Assembly: GCF_029931775.1 (NCBI RefSeq)
Contig: NC_079323.1
Coordinates: 1,523,001 to 1,587,000, forward strand
DNA length: 64,000 bases
Direction: 5' to 3'
Source: Euleptes europaea
Taxonomy: Eukaryota; Chordata; Lepidosauria; Squamata; Sphaerodactylidae
The notes below the pieces were generated by a model. It worked only from the letters and a program-made list of their open reading frames with translations, made no database searches and was not told where the DNA came from. Both the position numbers and the translations under genes were made by a program. How positions within the stretch are numbered: position 1 is the first letter of the stretch; each line of letters begins with the position of its first letter. Positions 17,901 to 32,900 of the stretch are shown piece by piece.

Positions 17901-20900
17901 GTTTTGTGTGTGTGTGGGGGGGGCATCTTCTCAGTGCCCATTTTTGATGAGAGTTTTTTTTTAACAGCCACCTTAAACGGCAGACCTTCAGAAGAGCAAA
18001 ACTCCTTAGCAGACTTTCAGATGTTTCCTGTGCCAGGGCTCCTTGGCCTAGAGATATTAGCCTTGTTCAGGATGCGTGGCGTGCCAGGTTTACATCTTGG
18101 CGAAGACTTGCGGAAGGCCATTGGGTGGTGATTTCTGATTTTTTGAAGGCCGGGCATCTTGGCCTGTGGAGGTTCCAGAAAAGCATGAAAAGCCCTGTGT
18201 TAAGTTTGCTTCACAGAATGGCCCTGGGGAGATTGGGAAGGGGGGGAGGCACTTTGAGAAAGGCCCAGAGCTCGTGCTCTGTGTACTTGGGGAAGGGTCT
18301 TCCCCCCCCGCCCCTCAGATCCTGTCCTGGGCATCTTCAGTTACAAAACAGGTCTCAGCTTAAGCAGGCCAAGGAAAAACCTTCCTCTGCCTGCGACTCC
18401 AGAGAACCACTGAAAAGGGGCCTGGTCCAATATAAGTCAGCTTCATGTGTGCCTTCCCCCCCCCCCAACCATTCTGAATGGAAAGCGTGCTCGGAGGCCC
18501 CCACTGAGTCTCCCACAGCTGTCCTCTTCCAGAGGGCTGTGGGTGTCCCCGTCCCAGCTGCTAATGCCCACGGTATGTAAAATTGCTAAGGAATTGTAAT
18601 AGTTGGGAGTGGGATGGGATTGGCTGGTCAGAGAGAAGCGCCGGAGAATTGGGGAGCGGGTAGACCTGGGCTTTGGTCACATTAAGAGAAGACAAGAGTC
18701 ACTAGAAAAGACCGTCATGCTAGGAAAAGTTGAAGGCAGCAGGAAAAGAGGGAGACCCAACATGAGACGGATGGACTCCGTCAAGGAAACCACAGACCTC
18801 AGTTTGCAAAACCCAGGCAGGGCTGTAAAATGATAGGACGTTTCGGAGGACATTAATTCATAGGGTTGCCATAAGCCGGAAGCGACACACACACACGCAC
18901 GCCTAAACACAGTGTTTGAAGGAGCGGGGCATCCTGGGAGCTCCTTCTCTCTTGAGCGGCATTTACTGTGCTGATCTCCCCTCCCCTGATTTCCCCATTG
19001 TTCTGGCTCCGGGTGCTTCATGTGGCTGCTTCACAGCTCTGTGGTTCTCACCTGTTGCCCGGCAGTGCCAGTAACAGCTGGTAGATGGGAGGGGGTGGCC
19101 TTTCTTTCCTTGTGACTCGGCAGGCTGGCTTGTGTGGGAGGCGCCCGGCCCCTAAAGCAACACAGAGGGTCTGAGAGAGTCAACCAGGGGGGCTGTAATG
19201 GACACACGAAGCTGCCTTCTATGCTGAATCAGACCCTTGGTCCACCAAAGCCTGTATTGTCTACTCAGGCCGGCAGCAGCTCTCCAGGGTCTCAGGCAGG
19301 GGTCTTTCACATCACCTGCTTGCCTGGTTCCTTTAACTGGAGATGCTGAGGATTGAACCTGGGACCTTCTGCATGCCAAGCAGATGCTCTGCCACTGAGC
19401 CAGGGCCCCTCCCCAAACCCAGTTCTCCAGATTAGAGTAGACAGCTCCAAACCACCGCTCTTAACCACTACACCACTCTGGCTCTCCAAATGAAGCTGCC
19501 TTGTACTGAACCAGACCCCCTTGGTCCATCAAAGTCTGTATTGTCTACTCAGACTGGCAGCGGCTCTCCAGGGTCTCAGGCAGGGGTCTTTCACATCACC
19601 TACTGCCTGGACCTTTTAACTGGAGATGCTGGGGATTGAACCTGGGACCTTCTGCACACCAAGCAGATAGATACTTGTTGTCTGAACGGGCTCCCTGTTC
19701 AGTGATGGGTGGGGGGCACCATCTCTGGAATCCTTTTTGGGGGGGTGTTCTGCAACACTGTCTTATTGCAAGGGCTTTTAATGGGATGTAGACTCTGCAG
19801 CCCCTTTTAGGTGGAGTGAGGTTATTTGGGGTTTTGTTTTTGGACTGTGACTTGTAAGCTGCTGTGAGGCACAAGGAAGGTGGGTTACAAACATTTTATT
19901 AAAGAAATAAGATGTCTGGTGTGTGGAGGGCCTCGTCCTCCATACAGGAAATGTGTCTGCGGGCCCAGCCCGCTGTGGGCTATGCAAAGGAGACATTCAG
20001 AACAGGGAGGCTGCAGTGGATTTGCATAAAGGAATGTATGTTGGCCATGCTTAAATGCGCAAGTATGGTAACAAAGGTCAGCAAGCCGCTGCTTTCCTCC
20101 CACCTGCCCCTGTCCTCCCCTTTTCATTCCCACATTGATGCCCCTGCCCACTTCTAGGCTCAGCCATGGTACAGCCGTGGCTAAGTGGTGGAGCATCAGC
20201 TTGGCATGCAGAAGGTCCCAGGTTCAATCCCCAGCATCTCCAGTTAAAGGACCAGGCAGCAGATAGTTTGAAAGGCCTCTCTAGTTCAGTGGAAGAGCCT
20301 GTGTATGGCATGCAGAAAGTCCCAGGTTCAACCCTGGGCATCTCAGGCTAAAAGGATCAGGTAACCGGTAATTTGTCTGAGACCCTGGAGAGCTGCTGCC
20401 AGTGAGCAGACAATACTGACCTTGATGAACTGATGGTCTGATTCAGTAGAAGGCAGCTTCCTGTGTGTTTGAGGAGGGGCTCAGTGGTAGAGTATCTGCT
20501 TGGCAGGCAGAAGGTTCTAGGTTCAGTCCCTGGTGTGTCTAGTTGGAAGGACCAGACAGCAGCTGATGTGAGAGACCTTTGCCTGAGACCTTGGAGCTGC
20601 TGCCAGTCAGAATAGGCAATACTGACCTTGACGTACTGATGGTCCGATTCAATATAAGGCAGCTTCATGTGTTCAAAACATTTTAGGAGAGGGATTGTGA
20701 CTTAGTGGAAGAGTCTCTGCTTTGCATGCAGAAGGTCCTGGGTTCAATCCTCAGCATCTTTAGTTAAAATGACCAGGTAGCAGGTGATGTGAAAGATCTT
20801 CCTTGGCCTGAGACCCTGAAAAGTGGCTGCCAGTCTGAGTAGGCAATATTGACCTCGATGGACCGATGGTCCGATGCAATGTCAGGCAGTTTCCTGTGTG

Positions 20901-23900
20901 TTCATTGCATTGCCGAGTTTCGCTGTGATTTTCAGTCCCAGGAACTCTAAGTTAAAAAGGCAGCAGAAGTCCCTGTCGGAGGTATGGGAGCTCTGCTGGT
21001 CCCTCTGCTCACCCACAGGCAGAGTCAACCGGCCGCCAGCCGCATCTTCTGAGCCTGTACCAAGCAGGTCAAGGGGCTGCCACTTTCCCAAATGTTCCTG
21101 GTGGGGAGGGGGTCTCCATAGTCAAAGAACCAGGTGGGCACCTGGCTGGCCACTGTGTGAACAGGCTGCTGGACTCGATGAGCCTTGGCCTGATCCAGCA
21201 GGGCTTTTCTTACGTTCTTATGTGGTGATGGCTGCCAACTAGGAAGGCTTTAAGAGGGGAGTGGACATGTTCATGGCTACTAGTCAAAATGGATACTAGT
21301 CATTCTGCATACCTATTCTCTCTAGTATCAGAGGAGCAGGCCTACTATATGAGGTGCTGTGGAACACAGGCAGGATGGTGCTGCTGCAGTCGTCTTGCTT
21401 GTGGGCTTCCTAGAGGCACCTGGTTGGCCACTGTGTGTGAACAGACTGCTGGACTTGATGGGCCTGGGTCTGATCCAGCAGGGCTTTTCTTATGTTCTTA
21501 TGTAAGCATTTAGTAGTCTAACTACCATGGCTGGAAATGGCAGCATTTGCCAACAAGAATATTTGGATTGCAGCAAAGGTGGAGCCGGTGCTTTGCAAGT
21601 AGATGGTCCTGGGTTCCGTTCCTGGAATCTTCAACTGAAAAGGATCCTGGGTAGAAGGTCTGGCCGGGGTGTGTGTGTGTCACTCATTGTGCCAACATCT
21701 TTATTCTGCACTAATCTTTGCTAAAGCCCCATTAAGCTAAGAGCAGCTCTCTAGTTAATCAATACTTCTTGGCCCTGATTTCCACTAAATTGCAGGTGCG
21801 TAGAGCAGAACAGTGTAACCCAAGTGAAACAGAGGCCGGGGCCAAATCAGGTGTGTTCCACATTCAGGGCTCTCTGTGATTTTTTTAAAAAAGTTAATTC
21901 TCAGGGGCACTCCTGCGAGCGTCTGGTTCGATCTTCAGTGTGGGTTGGAAAGGGGGGGGCTGTATTTGAATCCTTACTAGGCTGTTCGGCTCTTTGAGTG
22001 GCCTTTGGAAGGAAGGAGCATATTACTAAATTTCTTTGGGAATGTTGGGGGTGGGGAGAAATGATGATTTAGATTCTCAGTTGTAGCATTCAATATGTCT
22101 TGGGCTACTCCTAGAATGGCCTTTGGCAACTCTCTCACCCTTTCAGCCTAGTCTACCTCACAGGGTTGTTGTGAGGATAAAATGGAGGTTACCCTCGTGT
22201 AGCAAATGTTGGTAGGAACAATTTGTGTGTTTGCTGCCCAGTGCTTAATTTGGGTCTGTGCTTAGCCCAAATGCCTATTTGTAGTATCAGAATGCAGGTC
22301 TGAAATATGTCCATAGAGATCCTGTGAACACGTGCAGAATGTATTTCTCTCACCGTTGAGGAGCTACATGCTAGCTACCCCCATCTTGGATTAGTAAGTA
22401 AGTGGAGCGTCTACCCTTTGCAGGGGGTTGGACTAGATGACCTTGGTGGTCCAACTCTGTGATTCTATAATACCCCCAAAATGGGACTTAATACATTAAT
22501 TTCTATTGATGCTAAACAAGATCAATCAGCCTATATATTTTTAAGACTCCTTTTGGGAACCCCCACCCCCGTGTAACTCCCCGCTACCAGAAACCGGGCA
22601 GCTTTTGGTGGTGCATGGAAAATCTTTAGGAGTGTGGATTTCCAGCACTGCTTTGTTTTATGGTTTCATTTTTAACAGGATGTTTAATAGTTGTGCTTTC
22701 AGCATGAAATTCATGAGCAGGCTGCACCTTGAACTCGGTGCAGTGTAAAGAAAGAGCTCATGGGTTTTTAAATTTTTGTTTTGTTGTTGCATGTCAAGTC
22801 ACAGCTGACTTATGGCCACCTCGTAGGGTTTTCAAGGCAAGAGGTTTCCAGAGGGGGTTTGCCATTGCCTGACCATGCATAGTGACCCTGGACTTCCTCG
22901 GGGATCTCCCATCCAAGTACTAACCAGGGTCAACCCTGCTTGGCTTCCATGATCTGATGAGATTGGGCTGGTTTAGGCCATGCAGGTCAGGGCAAGAGAC
23001 AGACAGAGGTGGTGTGTCATTGCCTGTTTCTGCCTAGCAACCCTGGGCTTCCTTGGTGGTCTCTCATCCAAGGACTGACCAGAGCTGACCCTACTTAGCT
23101 TCAGAGTTCTGAAGAGATTGGGCTATTCTGGGCCATCCCGGTCATGGTGGTTAGAAGAAGCGTTTGTCCTGGGTGATGAAGGACCCAAAATTGGAACATC
23201 TGCCGCCCCCATTCCTTGTGGCCTTGGGCAAGTTCCACGCAGCCTAGCCGACTTCTCAGTGTTGTTATGGGGATGCAACTGAAATGGATGGTTCACATTT
23301 AAACAAAAGGACTCATATTGCTTGTGTGCAAAATGTTAAGGGCGGTCGAGGGGCGTTGCGCAATGTGGGCTGTTTGGAAAGCTGCATAGAGCAGCAGAGA
23401 ACCAGGCAGGGTGTAGAGAGGCTGTGGGAGGGCGATGTGTGGGACGGCTTCCATGCCCAGTTCCAGGATGTGAAGCAATGGAGGGGCCGTGGCACAGTGG
23501 CGAAGCCTCTGCTTGGCATGTAGAAGGTCTTAGGTTCAATCCCCAGCATCTCCAGTTAAAAGGACCAGGCAAGTAGGCGATGTGAAAGACCTCTGCTTGA
23601 GGCCCTGGAGAGTCACTGCCAGTCTGAGTAGGCAATACTGATTCAGGATAAGGCAGCTTCGTGTGTGTGCTGCCAACCCCTTCAAGGAGGAACCTGGGCC
23701 AGCCACACAGAGCCTGCAGATCTTGGGCCAACGTGCTAACAGGGCTCCACTCTCAGTGGGAAATGGGAGACCAGCCCAGTTGTGCAGGGTCCCCAACCTT
23801 TTTGAGCCTGCGGGCACATTTGGAATTCTGACATGGCATGGCGGGAACAGCGACAAAATGGCTGCTGCAGGAGGCGGAGCCAGCCACAAAATGATGGCCA

Positions 23901-26900
23901 CGCCTTAACTGTGGTAATACAGTGCAGATCCTTGTGCTGCGGTGGCAGCTGCTGCCAAAGCAACATTTTTCAAAATCTGCACAGCCAATCAAATCTCCAA
24001 TAGTCAATCAAAAGCCTTGCTGGGCAAAAGCCCTGCCCACTTCCTAAAAACACTTGGTGGGTGCCAGAAAAGATGTCAGCAGGTGCCACGGTGCCCACTG
24101 GCACCACTGTGGGACCCCTGTGGTAATGGGCTCCCTGCCAGGCCTTATGCCTCAGCAGTTGCCTGCTGATGCCAGCGGCTGCTGCTGTTGAGGCTGGCGG
24201 GGCGAGGCCAGGCTTCTGATGTGGGGCTGCCCCCATGGCAATGCTGGCCAACTGATCGCTAGATTGGGCAGTGCTTGCAGGGGGTGCCTGCTGGGATTCT
24301 CAATCTTCTTGGTGTCTCTGTAGGGTTTATGAGCCAGTCTTTTTCTGATCTATGCCATGCCCAGCACACCCCAGGTTATTTAAGCAAGACTGTTTTCTCA
24401 GCTCATCGTTTGGCTTGAACCATAATGAGGTCAAAGTCCAAGTTGAATATAAAATAGGTCCCAGCTTGGCTTTGGCTGATAAAGCTGTCTTCTGTGTGCT
24501 TCCATAGGCCAGAGGTGACAATTCCTGAAGAAAGATTCTGGTGCCTAGGTAGGGATCTAGGGGCAGGGTCTCTCTGCATTTTCACCTAAAGTGTATACCT
24601 CTTTTTTTAAAAAGCCCCAAATGCATGAGCAAGAAACAAAGAACTACCTTGCAAGTTGTCTATGTCACAGTTGGCCTGAAAGCCCAAACGCTCCCTGTTT
24701 GTGAACACATGAAGCTGCCTTCTACTGAATCAGCCCCTTGGACCATCAGGGTCAGTATTGTCTACTCAGACTGGCAGCGGCTCTCCAAGGTCTCAGGCGA
24801 AGGTCTTTCACAACACCTTCTTGCCTAGTCCCTTTAACTGGAGATGCGGGGGACTGAACCCGGGACCTTCTGCATGCCAAGCAGATGCTCTACCACTGAG
24901 CCACGGCCCCTCCCCTAATGTTTTCCACCATTTGGCGGTCCTGTCCTGTAGCCATTTGGGGCAACTGTCACATTATGGGATGGTCACAAACTTTCTAACT
25001 GTGCGCTCGTAGGGGAAGGCTCACCCAACAGTTCTGCTTCTGCGGGGGAAGTGGGTAGTACGGGTATAATTTCTGCGACTCTGCAGTCACCTTCTAATGA
25101 ACCCAATGCTGTCTCCTTAGTGTGTGTGTGTGTTTGTGGGAGGGACACAGAATAGCTGGTAAAGAGGGTTGTTTAAGGCCACCTTGTGAGATTAAGGGAA
25201 AAGTAAGATTTGAACCACATTGGATGGGCCAGGTTGCCCGATCTCGTCAGGTCTTGGAAGCTAAGCAGGGTGGGACGTGGTTCATACTTGGAAGGGGGAC
25301 CACCAAAGAAGGCCAGGGTGTCTACGCAGAGGCAGGCCATGGCAAATCACCTCTTGCCTTGGAAACTATACGGGGTTGGCGTAAATTGGCTGTGACCTGC
25401 CAGCACTTTACACTCACAAGATTCCAAGCACCTCCTTTGTAGCTAACGGCAAGTAGCAACCTGACCCATAATATCTGGTAAACTCTCTTTCGTACTGATG
25501 GAATGCTGATTTAAGAGCAGAGGTATTTCCCCCTGTTTCGTCCGCATTTACTGGACGGTCGCAGTGTCTAATCTGTTCATGGCAGTGACGTTCAGACACA
25601 GTGGAGGGGAGTTCCACTGGATTCCTGGCTGCCTCCGTGAGCATGCTTTCCTGTGGGGAGCTGCTGCTTCTGTTCATTTCCTCCCCTCTTGTGCTTTCTT
25701 CGGAAGGATTCTTCATGCATCTGGAATGTCGTCTCTGTTGCTTCTGGGGAGAAGGCGCTTAATCACTCCACTTGCAATAATTAGGTTAGTTGGGTCAAGA
25801 CACCTCCAGACTTCCGGGCTCGCCTCCTTTTCTGAGGTTTCCGGGCCTTTGGTATTCCTCAAGGCAGGGGATGGTAGGAAACCCCCCCCCCAGGGGCAAC
25901 TGTAGATCTCTGAGCCAAACTCAGGGAAAGCCGGGTTCAGGGGTGGAGGAGAATGCTGGGTTGCGCGTTCCAGCTCATGAACTCCATACAAGAAGATCAG
26001 AGTCCGCCACTCAAAGCCACTTTTCTTAACCACTACATTACGCTGGCTCAGCAATGGAATTCTGACACCGTGTGGTGGGCGCACACAGTGGTGAGGGAAG
26101 CACTCTGTACACTCTCAGACGAGCTCTTGTTCCCCTTAAAATAAAGATGTTTATAGCTAGCCAGCCTTCTGCTGCTAGCAACCTTTTTCTTCATAAGCTT
26201 ATGTGTCCTGTGAGAATGGCCCCCAGTGCCCCCCCCAGGTTCTCCTGACACCTGCTCTATTCATTTAGTCACTAGGCCATTTTTTTTTAATCCAGGTTTT
26301 TAACTGGGGTTTTGACTGTAATGTGGTTCTAGACCAAAGACTGTTAGGAGGGTCACTCAGGCTAATAAGTGTTCTTTGCTGTGGGGTTTTGGCTAGTTTT
26401 TTAGCCCTTTTCTTCATCTCAATTTATCTTCCTTTATGCCTATACCTCTCAAGCAGATCTCTAAAGAGGCAGCATATACTTTTTTGAAATGAATAATACA
26501 TGCAGCAAAGCAGGCTCTAGTCCACAAATGCTTCTTGTAGAATTTTTAAAAAAGAACTGTTTGTAGTCCTTACGATGCCACAAGATTCCTGGTTTTGCTG
26601 CAAGCAGCTATTGTGGGAATGCATTGCCCTCTCTCTTCTGCGTCCTTGGCTGGCCTTTGGCAAGAAAATACTTTTGAATTGGATTTAAAGGGTGTGAGGT
26701 CACCTCGATCCTGCAAGAACACCTCCCTGTTCCAACCCTGCGGGTCACTTGATTCCCCCACCCCGCCCTGTGTTCTTGTGTGCGCCCAGGGAAACCGTCC
26801 CTGCAAACGTTTCAGTTCCCAGGATTTAAGAGGCAGATCGGGAGTTGTGTTGGAGAGAAGCTGGTAATTTGGGGCTTTCTTAGGCAGCCAGCATCTTCCT

Positions 26901-29900
26901 TGCCGCCTTCTTTGGAGCACTCAAGGAATTGTCCTGGCAGAATATCTCGTGGGGTGGGGACTTTTTGTTGCCTTGTCTGGAGCTCAACGTGAGCCCCCCA
27001 ACTGTCTCTGGGGCCAGGCCTGGCAGAGAAAGTGGAGGGTCACATTGATGAGAGTCCATTTGGTGTTCTCTTGGTAGCATTGTGGGATGCACATTTTACA
27101 GAAAAGCATCTAGAGCAGTGGTTCCCAAAGTGGGCAGTATCATCCCCTGGGGAGGCGGTGGGATTACCTAGGGGGGCACTAAGGGGGCAGCAGGGGGGCG
27201 CTAGAGGGCAGCAGGGGGCAGCAGGGGCGCTAGAGGTGAGCCCCTTCAACCATGTTGTTCACTAATTTACAATAGATCAAACTATGGCACCGTGCTGGCA
27301 AACTTGGTGGAAACTATCAGAATTTCCCCCCCACACTTTGAAGAGCTTGGTACCATTGGATCAAGTTCATCAGTTTTGTTGAATACATTTCAACTAAAAA
27401 GTTTTAATTTGATTTTGAATAGATGTGCAATTAATCGTTACTGTTTTGAAATTTTATTGTTACTATCTTCTTTAGTGTGTCATGCAAACCCCTATTTTTA
27501 ATAATGCTTTTTATAGGATAGGGTAGGGGGCGCTGGGGTTGAGTTTGTGGAACCAAGGGGGCAGTGGCCTGAAAGGTTTGGGAACCAGCCACTGATCTAG
27601 AGCAAAACTCCCATCATTCGTTGAAGAGTGGATGTTTCTCGCCTGCAAAGTTCAGGAGCTGGGTAGGGTTGCCAACTCCTGGAGATTTGCAGGTGGAGCC
27701 TGGGAGAATGGGGCTTTGGCAGGGGAGAGGGACCTAGGTAGGGTGTAACACCACCCAGTCCACCATCCAAAGCAGCCGTTTGCTCTAGGAGGAGCAGAAA
27801 AAATATTTTAAATAAAAAAATAACAATTAAGCCATTTATGAAGTCTGGAGATCTGTGGTAATTCCAGGCAATCTCCAGCCCCCAGCTTGATGTTGGCAGC
27901 ACTAGCGTGGGGGGCTTGGCTAGAATGTCTGCTGTGCCTCTCCCTAAAAACAGTGTGTGTGTGTGTGTGTGAGGTTTTTAAGCAGCGCCAGCTGTGGATT
28001 TCTTGCCAAAGTCCAAGCCTTAAAACAGCCCAAGGCAGTTTTTGTTGAAGGCATCCATTTAGTGGTAGCTGATAAATATGGCTTTATTTTAGCAGTAGTT
28101 TATTCATAGACATAGCTTTGTGTCTTATGCCTTTTCAGTATGCCTTTTAAAAAAACCATTCAAAACTGGCCATATTATATACCTGCTCTCTGGACAGGGC
28201 CAGGCAAACTAGGACTTCTCACATGTAAACACCCTGAACATAGACGGCCTAGGATAGCCCAATCCCTTTAGAGCTCAGAAGCTAGGTATAGAATCATAGA
28301 GTTGGAAGGGACCACCAGGGTCATCTAGTCCAACCCCCTGCACAATGCAGGAAATTCACAACTACCTCCCCCATACATCCCCAGTGCCCAGAAGATGGCC
28401 AAGGTGCCCTCCCTCTCATCATCTGCCCAAGGTCACAGAATCAGCATTGCTGACAGATGGCCATCTAGCCTCTGCTTAAAATCCTCCAGGGAAGGAGAGC
28501 CCACCACCTCCCGAGGAAGCCTCTGATCCACTGAGGAACCGCTCTAACTGTTAGAAAATTCTTCCTAATGTCTAGACGGAAACTCTTTTGATTTAATTTC
28601 AACCCGTTGGTTCTGGTCTGACCTTCTTGGGCAACAGAAAACAACTCAGAGCCATCCTCTATATGACAGCCCCTCAAGTACTTGAACATGGTCAGCCCTG
28701 GTTAGTACTTGGATGGGAGACCACCAAGGAAGTCCAGGGTTGCCACACAGAGTCAGGCAGTGGCACAACCACCTCTGTTTGTTTCCTGCCCTGAGCTGAA
28801 TGGCTCACACTGGCCTGATCTAACCAGATCTCAGAAGCTAAGCAGAGTTGACCCTGGATAGTACTTGGATGGGAGACCACCAAGGAAGTCTGCAGAGGAA
28901 GACCATGGCAAACGTCCTCTGAATATCTCTTGTCTTGAAAACCCATTAGGGGTTGCCATAAGTCAGCTGCAACTTGACAACACTTCCCACCTCCAAACAC
29001 TCATGGAACCTTATAACCTCTACCTGTTTGCTCCTGGTAAAATTGGAGGGTCTGATTAAGAGGAGGAGGCTTATGAGTGGACAGGGAGAAGCTTTTCTCC
29101 CTCTCTCATAATATTTGAACGCGAGGTCATCAGCCGAAGCTGGAGGGTGAGAGATTCAAAACAGATAAAAGGAAGTATTTATTTGCACAACACATAGTTG
29201 AATTGTGGAACTCCCTGCCCCAGGATGTGGGGATGGCTGCCAACTTGGAAGGCTTTAAGAGGGGAGTGGACATGTTCATGGAGGAGAGGGCTATCCGTGG
29301 CTACTAGTCAAAATAGATACTAGTCATGATGTATACCTATTCTCTCCAGGATCAGAGGAGCATGCCTATTATCTTAGGTGCTGTGGAACCCAGGCAGGAT
29401 GCTGCTGATGCCGTTTTCTTGTTTGGGGGCTTCCTAGAGGCACCTGGTTGGCCACTGTGTGAACAGACTGCTGGACTTGATGGACCTTATGGACCTTGGT
29501 CTGATCCAGCATGGGGCCTTTCTTATGTTCTTATGGAGGATGGGGCTATCCATGGCTACTAGTAAAAATGGACATTAGTCATGATTCACACCTATTCTCT
29601 CCAGGATCAGAGGAGCATGCCTGTTATATCAGGTGCTGTGGAACACAGGCAGGACAATGCTGCTGCAGTTGTCTTGTCTGTGGGCTTCCTGGAGGCACCT
29701 GGTTGGCCATTGTGTGAACAGACTGCTGGACTCGATGGACCTTGGTCTGATCCAGCATGGCCTTTCTTATGTTCTTATGATTCTTTCATGTAAAATTAAC
29801 CTAATGGAAAGATCAGGTTGTAACCACATAAAAACTCTAGGGCAGGGCTGTCAAACATACGACCCAGGGGCCAGATGGGCCCCTTGAGAGCTATTATCTG

Positions 29901-32900
29901 GCCCGTGAGCCAGCCAAGTCAGCCACCCCCCCCCCAGTCCCGATCTGCAGCAGGGTCACCAGACGAGGCATCCCCCCCCCATCTGGGCTGGCAAGGCACA
30001 GCCCATCCTAAAGAAGTGAACAAATGAGTTTGACACCTCTGCTCTAGGGCATAAGTCCCTTTAAAAATAACACCTTGTGTTTGTCAGGGGTAAGATAGGT
30101 GAAGGAACGTGATTTTCAGAATTGGAATGGAAGGCATTCTCCACGGTCACACTCAAAAAGAATGGCATTTAGAGTATGAAGCAGTAAGAATGACCCACCC
30201 ACAGCAGAGCCCCTTCCGTGTTTCTGCATGAGTCGCTGTTCTGAGCGTGACTCATACTGAAGCACAGCTAGCACCTTCTGAAGGTGCTTAACCCTGTTAG
30301 CTTTCTGGATCAGGACCGATCGCGCCCACTGTGGAGACTGCAAGGAGGTAAAGCTGGAGCAGGAATCATGCAGAGTTGCAACAAGCAGCCACTTCTGTGG
30401 GTGGGGGAGACTTATTTTCTCTGTACTGCACAGTAACCATTCTCTTGGGGCCCACAGTTTTGGGAATGACTGACTCAGTGGGACTTCAGTCTGAGTCAAC
30501 ACGCGTAGGATATTGCCGCATGTAATGTTGTTATTGAGGCACAAATGATACAGATTATTTTTCGACTCCTGGGCCAGGAAACGCAGCCTTCAGCCAGCGA
30601 ATGTGACTTTTGCTGGCCTGTTCATTTTGCAACGGGGGTGGCGGGGGGACATAGCTGTGGTTTTGTATTTTTTCTATGTCTTCTATTTCTAGGAAAGCTA
30701 ACAGCACATTTGTGGGGGCCAGGGAGGGCGGTGTGGAAAGGATGCCTCGGGCAGCAGCTCTGCAGAAGGAATCCCTTCGTACTTTCAACTGTGTTTTAAA
30801 AAAGCACACATACAATTTTTTTTTACATGCAAAAATGCCAGGAGCTGCTTCTCGCTTCTGGGCTGGGTGCATGGCCCTTCCTCCTCCTCAGTCCCTGGGT
30901 GTTGCAAGGACATCCCAGTAGCTGCGAGGGCATGAGCAGTTTCCCTCTTGTTTTGCCAACACGGATGAGTTCCACCCTCTGCCCTCGGAGTCATGGAAGA
31001 CGTGCCCGTGTGGTGCCCGGGAGCCTTTGTCCTGCTAGGAGAACGGGCTGTTTTTGAGCGGCAGGGTTTGTGCCCACGCCTCCCGCAGAGGGGACCGCGG
31101 CTGCCTCTTTGGCAGCTCTGCAGAACCTCATGGCAAGGGTGGGGGGCGGGGGAGAGCAGGATTTGTGCTTCTTCCAGCCCCCTTCCAGTTTTCTCGCTCT
31201 TCTCCTTGAACTGCCCCAGCCCCACTTGTGTAGTCGGGGACTGTCTATTAGTTTGTGAAGACCATTTCTTTCCCATTTTCTTCCTCCTCCAAAATAATAA
31301 TATTTGTTCAGAGCTGCTCACAGCAGAATAAAGCACAGTTAAATAATTGAAACTACAGTTATACTCCAAACGGAACACAAATGAACACACACAAAGCTGC
31401 CTTCTACTGAATCGGGCCCTCGGTCCATCAAGGTCAGTCTTGTCTACTCAGACTGGCAGCGGCTCTCCGGGGTCTCAGGCACAGAGGTCTTTCACATCAC
31501 CTACTGACTATTTCAAGAAAACAGCTGGCAATAAAAACCAGTTTGAAAAGCATGGGAAGCAAAGATCCACCCAACTAAATGCCTGACGGTTAGAGGTCTT
31601 TTCCTGACTCTAAAGACAGGTGAAGGGGGAGCCACGAAAAAATGGGTTTGGTTTAGGTCTTGTAGGTTTGCCAACCTCCAGGTAGTAGCTGGAGATCTCC
31701 TGCTATTACAACTGATCTCCAGGCGATAGAGATCAGTTGTTCCCTTGGAGAAAATGGTCACTTTGGACTTTTTGGCACTGAAGTCCCTCCCCTCCCCAAA
31801 CCCCGCCCTCCTCAGGCTCCACCCCAGAAACTTCCCACCGGTGGCGAAGAGGGACCTGGCAACCCTAAGGTCTTGTCACTACCTCTGAGAAGACTGTGTT
31901 CCTATTTACCACCTGCCTTGCTCCTGAAGGTGAAGGGACCCAGAAAAGATTTCATGGGAATGTTGATTTTTGAGCAGGTGTCTCCAACATGGCACCTGCT
32001 GACCCTTTACCTGTTGCCTACCAAGCCTTTTTAGAAAGTAGGAGGGACCAGGTGGGGCTTTTGCCCAGCAGGGCTTCTCTTTGGCCAGCGGAGATTTGAT
32101 TGGCTGTGGTGACGCGTTTGGAAGGTGGTTTTAGTCTATCAACCTGTGTCACTTGCCACTGTGCTTTCTTTTAATACAATTTTTTAATGTTTTTAATATA
32201 GATATCAGTGCCTTAAAATAAATATATTTCTGTACATAATTGAGTCTTTTCCCACCCAACCTTGGGGTACCTTGCTTGCACTGCAGGCATAAACTTTCTT
32301 TGTCTTAAGGCAACCCTTCGAGAGCAAGACTTTGGAGGATTATCTCTTGTAGGGCTTTGAGAGGGGAGTGGACATGTTCATGGAGGAGAGTGTTGAGGAA
32401 CACAGGCGGGATGGTGCTGCTGCAGTCGTCTTGTTTGTGGGCTTCCTGGAAGCACCTGGTTGGCCACTGTGTGAACAGACTGCTGGACTTGATGGGCCTT
32501 GGTCTGGTCCAGCAGGGCCTTTCTTATGTTCTTATGTAGGAATTACATTTACGGCTTTCAACTTTGGAAAGGGGCTGTGGCTCAGAGGTAGAGCATCTGC
32601 TTGTGAAGCGGGTCGTGCTGTTCAGATGACAGGCTCTTAGAATGTATCACTTACTGAGAAGTGAAGTTACCTTATTCAGCCAGTCATCGAGTAAGCAGGA
32701 CTCAACAACTTTACCTACTTTTAAAAAGCAAGTCTTTTTATTGATATACTTCTAGTAAAATATGTGTAAATGCAGATTATCAAGTCTTTAACACTTCTAT
32801 AAAAACTCTTGTCAAAGTACAATGTATGTATTTACAATGTATGGAGTAAAAGCAAGCAAGTCTTACATACTATTCAGCTTCAAAATCCAACTTCTAAAAT

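Noticed and set aside
30785-31390. 201-codon minus-strand open frame in intron 1
   Set aside because: No domain, no splice-consistent neighbours and no family likeness.
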